Below are positions 1 through 6,957 of a stretch of 31,036 nt of DNA, piece by piece (within the stretch, counting starts at the first letter, position 1; the number at the start of each line of letters is the position of its first letter). The stretch is taken from the NCBI GenBank assembly GCA_051880475.1, contig JBJEOA010000053.1, positions 1-31,036 on the forward strand, written 5' to 3'. The stretch comes from JAUUSJ01 sp051880475. Lineage in GTDB: Bacteria > Bacillota > Clostridia > Lachnospirales > Lachnospiraceae. The position numbers and the translations under genes are program-made. Below the pieces are notes generated by a model. The model made no database searches. It was not told where the DNA came from and was given only the letters and a program-made list of their open reading frames with translations.

Positions 1-61
1 TGTACTTGTCAAGTCTTTTTTTTCTTTTCAACTTACAAAAATTTTACACTATCATCGAAAC

Positions 62-149
62 AAAAAGAGCTACCTTTTATATGAACTCTCAAAAATCAGA
101 CAAAAATCCAACGATTGAGAGCTATATCATTCATCGATAGCCCTTTTTA
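62..149 (-). terminator. Possible terminator after murG
   Basis: Minus-strand RNA would pair bases 139-149 with 62-72 (11 pairs, one G-U), enclosing a smaller CTCTCAA/TTGAGAG hairpin, and the outer stem ends in a run of T. It lies just past the murG stop. The long, interrupted stem makes this tentative. Nothing else was recognised in bases 1-61. Confidence 0.4.
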
Positions 150-159
150 TCTTCTTTTT

Positions 160-1248
160 TTATTTTTTCTTTTTCGATTGTTTTGTATTCTCTTTTATAA
201 GTTCTACAATCGTGGTAACTGCATCATTTAATTTACTTTCCATTAAAGCCTTCTTATAAGTTTCTCTCTCATCGTAAACATAGGATAATGCCTCCACGAG
301 AGTTTTGCTTGTAAGCTCTTCTTCCTGTAATACATAGCTATATCCAGATTTCTCAAAAGATGCCGCATTTAAAATTTGGTCTCCACGGCTCGCCGCTGCG
401 GAGAGTGGAATCAAAATATTAGGCTTTTTGAGTGCGAGAAGCTCACAGATTGCATTTGCGCCAGCTCTAGAAATGATAATATCTGCCGCCGCAAATAAAT
501 GTGTTAAATTCTCCTGCACGTACTCAAACTGCACGTATCCAGGCTTTCCATATAGAGATTTATCAAGATTTCCTCTTCCACAAAGATGAATTACCTGAAA
601 ACGCTCAAGTAAAATATCAATACTCTCTCTAACCGCATTATTGATTACTACAGAGCCTAGACTTCCTCCGATAATAAGAAGAATTGGCTTATCCGCTTTA
701 AAATTACAAATCTTTAACGCTTTTTCCTTAGAGCCATGAAATAATTCCTCACGAATTGGGGAACCAGTGAGCACTGCCTTCTCCTTTGGAAGATGATTCA
801 TTGTTTCTGGAAAATTACAACAAATCTTTGTCGCTGCACCAGATTTAATACAAATTTTATTTGCCAAACCTGGTGTCATATCAGATTCATGCAAAATCGC
901 TGGGATTTTCATTGTCTTCGCCGCCAAAACAACTGGCACTGTGACAAATCCTCCCTTAGAAAAGATAATATCTGGCTTTACTTTTCTTATGACCTTTAAT
1001 GCGTCAAAATATCCTTTCATGACCTTAAATGGATCAGTAAAGTTTTTAGGATCGAAATATCTACGAAGTTTTCCAGAGGAAATACCATAATAAGGAATTC
1101 CCACATCCTCGATTAATTTTTTCTCCATTCCATTGATAGAACCAATATAAGAAACCTCGTATCCCTCTTTTTGAAGAGTTGGAATCAAGGCAATATTCGG
1201 TGTTACGTGACCGGCTGTACCGCCACCTGTCATAATAATTTTCTTCAT
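160..1248 (-). CDS. murG: MurG, lipid II-forming GlcNAc transferase
   Basis: Transfers N-acetylglucosamine from UDP-GlcNAc to the undecaprenyl-linked MurNAc-pentapeptide (lipid I), making lipid II at the inner face of the membrane. The 362-residue protein is the usual length. It has the N-terminal glycine-rich loop GGGTAGHVTPN (about residues 8-18), the central GGSLGS loop that opens the second Rossmann domain, and the C-terminal donor-site region RAGANAICELLAL followed by a Gln-rich GDQ segment. A lysine-rich tail ends the protein. The ATG follows AGGAGG at a rather long spacing of about 13 bases. It is not in a division/cell-wall cluster here; its only same-strand neighbour is the small TSCPD gene upstream. 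Identification is firm. Confidence 0.96.
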   Translation of the reverse strand: MKKIIMTGGGTAGHVTPNIALIPTLQKEGYEVSYIGSINGMEKKLIEDVGIPYYGISSGKLRRYFDPKNFTDPFKVMKGYFDALKVIRKVKPDIIFSKGGFVTVPVVLAAKTMKIPAILHESDMTPGLANKICIKSGAATKICCNFPETMNHLPKEKAVLTGSPIREELFHGSKEKALKICNFKADKPILLIIGGSLGSVVINNAVRESIDILLERFQVIHLCGRGNLDKSLYGKPGYVQFEYVQENLTHLFAAADIIISRAGANAICELLALKKPNILIPLSAAASRGDQILNAASFEKSGYSYVLQEEELTSKTLVEALSYVYDERETYKKALMESKLNDAVTTIVELIKENTKQSKKKK

Positions 1249-1291
1249 AAAAAGTCTCTTCGCCTCCTAGAACAAAACTATATTTACTCTA

Positions 1292-1324
1292 AAAGTCCCT
1301 AAAAGCACAGAGCAATTGGACTTT
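1292..1324 (-). terminator. Weak terminator after the TSCPD gene
   Basis: AAAGTCC (1292-1298) and GGACTTT (1318-1324) form a 7-bp stem; on the minus strand the second arm runs into TTTT. It lies between the TSCPD stop and murG and might allow partial read-through into murG. Confidence 0.3.
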
Positions 1325-1362
1325 CCTTTATGGTGATACCCAGATTCGGGCATGCCATCTTA

Positions 1363-1608
1363 TTATTTATTTGCTTTGTAAAGCATCAAAGCAGTTGCTA
1401 ACTGATCTGGACATGATGTACCTTTAAAATTACAGTCAATTCCTTTTAATCTAGCAATTACATCATCAATATGCATTCCCTTTACTAAAGATGAAATGCC
1501 AGATGTATTCCCAGCACATCCTCCAATAAATGTAACCTTCTGAATGATATCGTTTTCTATGTCAAAATGAATTTCTCTAGCGCATACGCCCCTTGTCTTA
1601 TAAACCAT
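1363..1608 (-). CDS. TSCPD domain protein (TIGR03905 type)
   Basis: A small 81-residue protein whose C-terminal part contains the family signature Thr-Ser-Cys-Pro-Asp at residues 64-68. There are also conserved Cys residues near positions 9, 31 and 59, and a GGCAGN stretch in the middle. TSCPD domains also occur at the C-terminus of some ribonucleotide reductases; this stand-alone form is common in Clostridia and has no established function. The several cysteines suggest metal or thiol chemistry, which is inference. The start is supported by GGAGG eight bases upstream of the ATG. Confidence 0.85.
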   Translation of the reverse strand: MVYKTRGVCAREIHFDIENDIIQKVTFIGGCAGNTSGISSLVKGMHIDDVIARLKGIDCNFKGTSCPDQLATALMLYKANK

Positions 1609-1637
1609 TCTTGTACCTCCATTATACCTCCATAACT

Positions 1638-1672
1638 ATTATATATAATGAAATATTTTTCATCATTTCATT
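1638..1672 (-). promoter_or_regulatory. Promoter and dyad upstream of the TSCPD gene
   Basis: A TATAAT -10 reads on the minus strand at 1643-1638. The matching -35 position is poor, but it is covered by a perfect 8-bp dyad (AATGAAAT at 1647-1654, ATTTCATT at 1665-1672), which could be an operator. The region is very AT-rich, so chance is possible. Confidence 0.3.
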
Positions 1673-1847
1673 CCTAAATAGCTACTGTTTTTGCTTATCT
1701 TTTTACTTTTTTGAATTTTGACTATTTTCGCAATCATATGAGTAATTATCTTCTATGTATTACTATCGAGAAAATATAGTCAATCTTCCTATCCCTTATT
1801 ATATGCTGTCCTCTTACAAAAAGCAAGAAGAAAAGTATCTTTCATTT

Positions 1848-1920
1848 CAGGCAGGACAGGGGACAGACACTTGTCCTACCTATCTTATCTAGGACAAGTG
1901 TCTGTCCCCTGTCCTGCCTG
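1848..1920. repeat. 31-bp perfect inverted repeat (REP-like hairpin)
   Basis: Arms 1848-1878 and 1890-1920 are exact reverse complements, separated by 11 bases. Each arm also contains a nested GGACA/TGTCC palindrome. It lies in the 379-base gap between the divergent TSCPD and yaaA genes and has no T-run on either side, so it is not a simple terminator. The rest of this gap holds only the promoters listed separately. Confidence 0.9.
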
Positions 1921-1931
1921 CTATCCTCCTA

Positions 1932-1961
1932 TTGCATGAAAATCTAAATTTATGTTATGCT
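1932..1961 (+). promoter_or_regulatory. Candidate yaaA promoter
   Basis: TTGCAT at 1932-1937 and TATGCT at 1956-1961 with an 18-base spacer, ending 26 bases before the yaaA start and just after the large hairpin. Each hexamer matches only in part. Confidence 0.4.
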
Positions 1962-1987
1962 AGAGAAAAATTCACAAGGAGTTATTT

Positions 1988-2728
1988 ATGATTGCAATCA
2001 TTTCACCAGCCAAAAATATGAAACCCAAAAAAGTAGCTTATCCTCTCACCATCCCCGTATATTTAGAACAGACAAAAGAAATCGTATCTGTCCTTCGAAA
2101 ATATTCTCCGTGGGATTTACAAGAATTAATGAAAATAAATGAATCTCTCGCACAAGACAGCGCAGACCGAAATATCACTATCCAATTTGACGCAAATGGC
2201 TACCCTGCTCTTGAAACTTATAACGGAATTCAATATAAATATATGAATCCAGAAAGCTTTTCTAAAGAAGAACGTATCTTCGCCCAAAAACATATACGAA
2301 TTTTAAGTGGTGCCTACGGTATTTTAAAACCATATGACAGTATCTACGAATATCGCTTAGAAATGCTGACAAAACTAAAAGTTGGCAATTTCAAAAATTT
2401 ATATGATTATTGGAATCGTCTTCTATACGATAACATCTCATCCGAGACAAACTATATTATTAACCTAGCTTCTACAGAATATAGCAAATGCATCAAAAAA
2501 TATATATCACCTCGTGATCACTTTATCACCTGTACATTTAAAGTTTATAATAAGGGAAAATATAAAGTTTTAGCAACTGCTGCCAAAATGGCTCGCGGGC
2601 AAATGATTCGCTATATCGTTGAAAACAAAATCGACACGCCAGAATTACTCAAAAATTTTGATGTAGATGGATATATGTTTCAAGAAAATTTATCAAGCGA
2701 GACAGAGTATGTTTTCTATCAACGATAA
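1988..2728 (+). CDS. yaaA: YaaA/UPF0246 peroxide-stress protein
   Basis: A 246-residue cytoplasmic protein of the YaaA (DUF328) family. The Escherichia coli member limits damage from hydrogen peroxide by lowering free intracellular iron, and the fold binds DNA in vitro; the role here is inferred by family. Visible signatures are ISPAKNM at residues 5-11, LSGAYGILKPYDSIYEYRLEM in the middle and KMARGQMIRY near the C-terminus. Length is normal. The ATG follows AAGGAG at good spacing. It stands alone between the 31-bp hairpin and the SRP RNA gene. Confidence 0.93.
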   Translation: MIAIISPAKNMKPKKVAYPLTIPVYLEQTKEIVSVLRKYSPWDLQELMKINESLAQDSADRNITIQFDANGYPALETYNGIQYKYMNPESFSKEERIFAQKHIRILSGAYGILKPYDSIYEYRLEMLTKLKVGNFKNLYDYWNRLLYDNISSETNYIINLASTEYSKCIKKYISPRDHFITCTFKVYNKGKYKVLATAAKMARGQMIRYIVENKIDTPELLKNFDVDGYMFQENLSSETEYVFYQR

Positions 2729-2746
2729 TACTAAAAGGGAAAACCG

Positions 2747-2779
2747 AACAAGCTAGCTTATTTTGCTGCGTCGCTTGAC
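2747..2779 (-). repeat. Degenerate copy of the GCGACGAAGC repeat family
   Basis: On the minus strand 2779-2765 reads GTCAAGCGACGCAGC, followed by an AGCTTGTTCGG-like tail. The same order (GTCAAGCGACGAAGC then AGCTTGCTCG) occurs at 18667-18700, and the core returns at 20603-20614. It lies between yaaA and the SRP promoter. Confidence 0.5.
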
Positions 2780-2782
2780 TAG

Positions 2783-2822
2783 CATTGTAAAAAATAGCTG
2801 TCAAGTATCATTGTAAAAAATA
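2783..2822 (+). repeat. Short direct repeat before the SRP promoter
   Basis: CATTGTAAAAAATA occurs at 2783-2796 and again at 2809-2822, a 26-base period. The second copy abuts the SRP RNA -35 box, and each copy is followed by a near-copy of CTTGACA/CTGTCAA. It looks like a small local duplication. Confidence 0.6.
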
Positions 2823-2824
2823 AC

Positions 2825-2853
2825 TTGACAGAGAAGTAAATTTAGTATAGAAT
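2825..2853 (+). promoter_or_regulatory. SRP RNA promoter
   Basis: A perfect -35 TTGACA (2825-2830), 17-base spacer and TAGAAT -10 (2848-2853) predict a transcript start near 2860. From there to the terminator at 3222 is about 363 nt, so the mature RNA is probably cut from a precursor, as in Bacillus subtilis. Confidence 0.8.
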
Positions 2854-2907
2854 AGACAAAGCATCTAAGTAATTTATTTAGATACTATTCAATAATTAAG
2901 TCTTAAA

Positions 2908-3180
2908 GCTTCCGTGCAACCGGGGAGATAGCGGTGCCCTGTCGCCTGCAAGCCGCTACAGCAGGGGTGATGGATTATGCCTAGGACTTCTATTTGTGGA
3001 GCTGCCCTTTATAAGTGGCGTTGACGTTTGGGTCTTGCGCAACGGGACCTTATGAACCGTGTCAGGTCAGGAATGAAGCAGCACTAAGTAAGTCATCCCG
3101 TGTGACGCGAGGGTGCCTGAGCCGAGTTAACTGTAGAGGTTACGTCTGTGAATAGTCGTTCAAAGCAATCCGCACGGATT
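2908..3180 (+). ncRNA. ffs: Signal recognition particle RNA, large Bacillus-type
   Basis: RNA scaffold of the SRP, which with Ffh delivers signal-bearing nascent proteins to FtsY and the Sec translocon. The S-domain tip is clear: GGTCAGGAATGAAGCAGC at 3065-3082 has the GGAA tetraloop (3070-3073) and the asymmetric Ffh-binding loop. The ends pair: TCCGTGC at 2911-2917 with GCACGGA at 3172-3178. At about 270 nt it includes the Alu domain found in Bacillus and Clostridia, not just the short 4.5S form. The exact mature ends are estimated. It has its own promoter and terminator and lies close to tadA, as in many Firmicutes, but here the two converge. Confidence 0.95.
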
Positions 3181-3192
3181 AATTAATATATT

Positions 3193-3222
3193 TAGAATGG
3201 ATATTTCCATTCTATTTTTTTT
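3193..3222 (+). terminator. SRP RNA terminator
   Basis: A 9-bp perfect stem (3193-3201 with 3206-3214), a TATT loop and eight T residues: a textbook intrinsic terminator. Confidence 0.92.
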
Positions 3223-3225
3223 GCA

Positions 3226-3273
3226 ATAAAAATCCGCTATATACCATCGACTAAAGTCATAAGTATATAGCGG
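3226..3273 (-). terminator. Terminator of the tadA-cassette array
   Basis: CCGCTATATAC (3234-3244) and GTATATAGCGG (3263-3273) pair perfectly over 11 bp with a nested GACT/AGTC. On the minus strand the stem is followed by ATTTTTATT. It faces the SRP terminator and marks the downstream end of the array. Confidence 0.85.
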
Positions 3274-3299
3274 TCAAATGTAAAATCAATTCTTTTCCT

Positions 3300-3352
3300 C
3301 TGTCAAATATTAGAGAGTATTTTAACATCCCGCACCATTTTATATCAATTAT
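3300..3352 (-). repeat. R element, copy 1 (array end, type I)
   Basis: A 53-bp repeat. Its 29-bp core (3300-3328) is shared with copies at 4357, 5773 and 7493; its outer 24 bp (3329-3352, with CCCGCACC) match only the copy at 5773. On the minus strand the core starts with ATG and reads MLKYSLIFDR. Here the frame is not closed after ten codons and no tadA follows, only the array terminator. Confidence 0.92.
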
Positions 3353-3367
3353 TTTTCTTGCATCATT

Positions 3368-3823
3368 TCATATTTGATTATTTTTATTGAAAATTTTTGA
3401 ATTTCTAAACAAAACTAAATATAGAAATAATAATAATTGATTTGAAATAAAATACATACTACCTATAACATTATTTTGCATCCATGATTTGCAACACAGT
3501 GTTATAAAAAATATAATATCTATATAGAAAATAATATTAATTATTTTCCATAATAAAGAATCTTTTTTCTCTATTAAAAATAAATTAAATTTAATTTTAG
3601 TATGCAATGAGAAATAAATTATATTAATAAAAGAAAATATATTCATTCCAAGTTTTATTATAGCAACACCTATATATATAATAGGAATAAAAAGCAAAAA
3701 AGCCATATTATCCACATTGGAATATGAGTTAGTATTCACTTCATATCTAATGGCACAATGCAGTAAATAATAGTTTATCCAGCTTAATAATAACAATATA
3801 CCCCAGAATATTTTTTTATTCAT
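3368..3823 (-). CDS. Polytopic membrane protein, cargo of tadA unit A
   Basis: A 151-residue protein not recognised as a known family. It has about four hydrophobic segments (roughly residues 5-24, 41-70, 91-109 and 120-140) with Lys-rich loops, so it is very probably an inner-membrane protein. Its ATG overlaps the last eight bases of the upstream tadA (which ends ATGAATAA), and no strong ribosome site precedes it, so translation is probably coupled to tadA. It is far more AT-rich than flanking core genes, which fits acquisition from elsewhere. The stop lies just before R copy 1. The position between tadA and R is the slot filled by unrelated genes in the other two units. Function unknown. 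Confidence 0.7.
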   Translation of the reverse strand: MNKKIFWGILLLLSWINYYLLHCAIRYEVNTNSYSNVDNMAFLLFIPIIYIGVAIIKLGMNIFSFINIIYFSLHTKIKFNLFLIEKKDSLLWKIINIIFYIDIIFFITLCCKSWMQNNVIGSMYFISNQLLLFLYLVLFRNSKIFNKNNQI

Positions 3824-4325
3824 AATTATTCCAACTTTCCATTTCTTTTAATTGTTTCTTTTTTTCTTTTTGCATCTTTCTAAGCTCTCTAAAAAATTCG
3901 CTGAGCATTACCGAACATTCTTCTTGCAAAACTCCCTCTGTGAGTTCCACCTGATGATTAAACTCCTTCACCTGAAGAAGATTCAAAATAGATCCAGCAC
4001 AGCCTGCCTTTGGATTTCGACTGCCAATGACAACCCGTGGAATTCTCGCTTGTACAATCGCTCCAGCACACATCTGACATGGCTCTAATGTGATATACAT
4101 CGTACAATCTTCCAATCGCCAATCACCAAGCTTCTTACTCGCTTTTGCGATAGCCAAAAGCTCCGCATGTGCCAATGTGGTCTTATTTTTATTTCTCTTA
4201 TTATATGCCCTCGCAATAATTTTATCCTCATATACAATAACGCAACCAATCGGAACATCCCCTATCAAAGCCGCTTTTCTTGCCTGCTTAATGGCCTCTC
4301 TCATATATTTTTCATCCGTTGTCAT
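3816..4325 (-). CDS. tadA: TadA tRNA adenosine deaminase, copy A
   Basis: Deaminates wobble adenosine 34 to inosine in tRNA-Arg(ACG), needed to read CGN codons. The 169-residue protein has the zinc site: HAE with catalytic Glu in TLAHAELLAI, then PCQMC within TLEPCQMCAGAI, and the family segment SRNPKAGCAGSIL. A Lys-rich C-terminal helix follows. The final residues (after KEMES) differ from copy C because they come from unit-specific sequence, and the stop overlaps the next gene by eight bases. The start follows GAGAGG by nine bases. The 5' 257 bases plus leader are identical to copy C; the 3' part differs at about 15 sites, nearly all silent. Canonical residues argue for the housekeeping enzyme, not a deaminase toxin. 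Confidence 0.95.
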   Translation of the reverse strand: MTTDEKYMREAIKQARKAALIGDVPIGCVIVYEDKIIARAYNKRNKNKTTLAHAELLAIAKASKKLGDWRLEDCTMYITLEPCQMCAGAIVQARIPRVVIGSRNPKAGCAGSILNLLQVKEFNHQVELTEGVLQEECSVMLSEFFRELRKMQKEKKKQLKEMESWNNYE

Positions 4326-4356
4326 TTTCTCTACCTCTCAAAATCTCTTTGCTCAT

Positions 4357-4409
4357 CTGTCAAATATTAGAGAGTATTTTAACATTTCTCTTGATTTGGT
4401 GTTAATTAT
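4357..4409 (-). repeat. R element, copy 2 (type II, leader of tadA A)
   Basis: Core 4357-4385, identical to the other R cores, with the type II outer 24 bp shared only with the copy at 7493. On the minus strand it encodes the closed ten-codon frame MLKYSLIFDR-stop, ending 30 bases before the tadA ATG. Confidence 0.92.
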
Positions 4410-4643
4410 TTTCCTATGCTTTACTGTAAATTCCCCTTTCTTGATTTTCTCGAAATAGAAAACTTCCAGTATATTATAGGTTATGAAATAATGTGAAAAG
4501 ACGCCGAGAGAGCAAGCAGATATCTCGGCTGTGTACTGGCAAAACAATAGGGAATATCTTGTTGTAGAAACGTGAAAAAATTTTAGATGTCATATATTCA
4601 GTTAGTTCTTTCTATAATCTATAAATAATTAAGAAAACTTTCT

Positions 4644-5114
4644 CTATTTCCTCTCTATTACTGTGTATTTCGTATCATTTCCTTCTTTCCATTTAATTTC
4701 TAGTTTTATAGATTTTGGTTTATCTAAATCTGTAAGCAATGAATATCCAGCAAATGATGGGAAAGAAGGGGCTATTATATTAAGAAAAATTCGTTCTACA
4801 TTTATTTCGTCTCCATCTGTAGAATCCCAAAACCCATAGTTTCCCACATCCATATATTCATCATCTGTCCATCCATCTATACTAGTTTTCACATATATTT
4901 TTTCAGGAGCATGCAACCCATAATAATAAATATCTAATTCCCATATATGTTCTGGATTATCTGTTAGTCCCTGATGGCATACCATTTTCCAAGCTCCAGA
5001 CGAATCCCTCTTAGAAATATAATGAGTTCCTATTAAAATTCTCGATAAAATGAAAATTATCAATAATATGACTAATTTTTTTTGATGTTTTTTAATAAAT
5101 TTTTTTATATTCAT
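4644..5114 (-). CDS. Membrane-anchored exported protein, cargo of tadA unit B
   Basis: A 156-residue protein of no recognised family. A Lys-rich start and one hydrophobic stretch (about residues 13-30, without a clear cleavage site) indicate a signal anchor with the rest outside the cell. The exported part is rich in aromatic and acidic residues and in predicted beta-strands, with Trp-containing motifs such as ELDIYYYGLHAPEKIYV. AGGAAGGA supports the ATG. It is the second gene after the tadA relic on the minus strand and ends before the 234-base gap leading to R copy 2. That gap holds only a 7-bp hairpin (4503-4509/4523-4529). An immunity-type or surface role is possible but unproven. Confidence 0.65.
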   Translation of the reverse strand: MNIKKFIKKHQKKLVILLIIFILSRILIGTHYISKRDSSGAWKMVCHQGLTDNPEHIWELDIYYYGLHAPEKIYVKTSIDGWTDDEYMDVGNYGFWDSTDGDEINVERIFLNIIAPSFPSFAGYSLLTDLDKPKSIKLEIKWKEGNDTKYTVIERK

Positions 5115-5268
5115 ACTGTCCTTCCTTAATATTTCTAATGAAATCTTATAATTCTAAAAGCACTTTCCTTTTTTAGATTTTTTACTAAAGCATCTTTTTT
5201 ATTATTCGTATGCCCGCAATATGTTCTACATCTGTATATATACATTGTTTATCCTCAACAAGAGCTAT

Positions 5269-5550
5269 CTATTTTGCCGCATAAGTACAAATATCCTCGT
5301 AATCATCTCTATTTGCTAATTGCGTGTCTTCTCCTACCATTAATTGTTCAGATAAATATTCTAAATATTCTTGCGTACCAACTTTAATATTAGAATGAAT
5401 ACTTTCCAAATACTCTTCTACTTCATTTTGTATTTCTCCCAATGTTCTAGTTTTTACTTGCACTTGAGCAGCATTTACTTTACTCACAGGTAACATAAAC
5501 AGTATCATCAATATAAACAACATATTATATATATTTTTTCTTAATTTCAT
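5269..5550 (-). CDS. Small secreted protein, possibly cut short by a nonsense codon
   Basis: A 93-residue protein with a Sec signal peptide (Lys/Arg start, hydrophobic core, cleavage probably after VNA near residue 27), then an acidic, helix-prone mature part (EIQNEVEEYLESIHS and so on). I chose the ATG at 5550, seven to eight bases after AGAGG; a TTG two codons earlier sits too close to that site. The same frame stays open for another 27 sense codons past the TAG (to a stop at 5185-5187), so the protein may once have been longer. Family not recognised. It is the first gene after the tadA relic and probably shares a transcript with the anchored protein downstream. Confidence 0.6.
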   Translation of the reverse strand: MKLRKNIYNMLFILMILFMLPVSKVNAAQVQVKTRTLGEIQNEVEEYLESIHSNIKVGTQEYLEYLSEQLMVGEDTQLANRDDYEDICTYAAK

Positions 5551-5699
5551 ATTCAATACCTCTTTTCACTTTTAGTATATTAATTGGTTATCATTCTAAC
5601 AAAAAATATTTAGAATATCTTTTTTTCATAAAATTCCTCTTTCTTTCCATTTTTGTCTAAATAAAACAATCATAAAATAATACATTAAAAATAACCTTT

Positions 5700-5766
5700 G
5701 TACAACTTTCCAACCGCCAATCGCCGCTTTCTTCGCCTGTTTAATGGCCTCTCTCACAATTTTTTC
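5700..5766 (-). pseudogene. tadA relic of unit B (two internal deletions)
   Basis: About 67 bases align in order to three pieces of the intact tadA copies: the region at 4110-4136 (GTACAA..TTCCAA..CGCCAATC), the region at 4270-4310 (GCCGC..TTAATGGCCTCTCTCA) and the leader (GCTCATCTGTC). The sequence between them, roughly 140 and 45 bases, is missing. It lies exactly where tadA lies in the other two units, directly next to R copy 3. No product can be made. Confidence 0.85.
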
Positions 5767-5772
5767 GCTCAT

Positions 5773-5825
5773 CTGTCAAATATTAGAGAGTATTTTAACA
5801 TCCCGCACCATTTTATATCAATTAT
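5773..5825 (-). repeat. R element, copy 3 (type I)
   Basis: Core 5773-5801 plus the CCCGCACC-type outer part shared with copy 1 over all 53 bp. It overlaps the stop codon of the lipoprotein gene by three bases and joins the tadA relic on its other side. The minus-strand frame MLKYSLIFDR-stop is intact. Confidence 0.92.
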
Positions 5826-6934
5826 CTTTCAACTACAAAAAGTCCCGAAAAATAATTATCTGAATACATCTTTTGTGCATCTGCTTCTTTGACTACTTCC
5901 AATCCCATACCATTAATTCGATACTTATAGAGTTTTGTGTCTGAAAAAATTGCTGTATCTGCAAGAATATATATATATTCCCCTACTCTTACCATATGAT
6001 CTACTGTATGGCTCAACTCATAGCTCCTTTGCTCCTTCGTCTCAAGATTAACCAAAGAAATACTTCCAGTTTTATTTTCTGCACTGTTTATCAAATCAGA
6101 TTGCGAAACGATTAATACATTTTTATAAATATCTAGATCTAAAGGATAATCTTGTTTTAATGTTATTGTTTCTATTTTTTTATCTTTTACTGAGTACGAA
6201 CAAACCGTATTATTCGGTAATTCTGTTTCACTATTATATGTATTTGAAAAATAAATCTTATCCTCAAATGCGATTATTTTATCCTGCGAGTCTCCATATT
6301 GTGAGAGATTTACTGTATCAACTAATTCAAAATCCGAATCGTAAACATATATATATGACATCTTTTTTCTATTTTCTTTTGTTTTATGAGTATACATCTT
6401 TGTTCCAAACGCATAGAGCTTTCCTTTATAGGTCAAAACCTGTGTCATATAAATGTCTTTAATTTTCTGTTCTTCTACTTTCCCTGTTTTTTTATTACAT
6501 TTCCCAATGTATGAATAACCATTCAAATTGCTACAAGTATAAATATTTTCCTCATCTACCGATAAACCATACATTCCTATTTGATTAATTTTATAAGTCT
6601 TCTTTTTCAAATTAGATAAATCAATTTCTAGAACTTTTTTTTCATCCTGTGCAAAATCATATCCCTGTGGAATGACATATAACTTTCCTTTATACACGAC
6701 AGGATTACAGAACATATCTCCCACCGTAGCATATTTTAATGGTAAGGATTCTTTTTTATTTAGCTCTGCATCATAAAATACAATTCCACTTGTCTTCTCA
6801 TTTCCACTTGTCTCAATCGCTCCTATCTGTGCATCACCTAGAACATCATCCTGTTGACTACTTAATTTATTGCAACTATTTAAAAATAAAATTAAAAAAA
6901 TACTGAGAAAGCATATACAATATCTTTTTTTCAT
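5822..6934 (-). CDS. Lipoprotein with beta-propeller-like repeats, cargo of tadA unit C
   Basis: A protein of 370 residues, exported and lipid-anchored: charged start, hydrophobic core and lipobox LNSC with Cys21. The mature part has recurring strands with motifs such as VVYKGKLYVIPQGYD, VLTYKGKLYAFGT and VGEYIYILAD, which resemble blades of a beta-propeller; the family is not recognised. The start at 6934 lies 12 bases after AAGGA; an ATG four codons upstream directly abuts that site and is unlikely. It follows tadA copy C by 23 bases and ends inside R copy 3, so it fills the same slot as the other cargo genes. A sensor, binding or immunity role outside the membrane is possible. Confidence 0.75.
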   Translation of the reverse strand: MKKRYCICFLSIFLILFLNSCNKLSSQQDDVLGDAQIGAIETSGNEKTSGIVFYDAELNKKESLPLKYATVGDMFCNPVVYKGKLYVIPQGYDFAQDEKKVLEIDLSNLKKKTYKINQIGMYGLSVDEENIYTCSNLNGYSYIGKCNKKTGKVEEQKIKDIYMTQVLTYKGKLYAFGTKMYTHKTKENRKKMSYIYVYDSDFELVDTVNLSQYGDSQDKIIAFEDKIYFSNTYNSETELPNNTVCSYSVKDKKIETITLKQDYPLDLDIYKNVLIVSQSDLINSAENKTGSISLVNLETKEQRSYELSHTVDHMVRVGEYIYILADTAIFSDTKLYKYRINGMGLEVVKEADAQKMYSDNYFSGLFVVER

Positions 6935-6957
6935 AAATATATTCATTCCTTTTTTTC

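Noticed and set aside
4353..4547. A 64-codon minus-strand ORF that ends in MLKYSLIFDR.
   Set aside because: It runs through a hairpin and the variable gap, has no ribosome site, and only its last ten codons (the R core) are shared with the other units.
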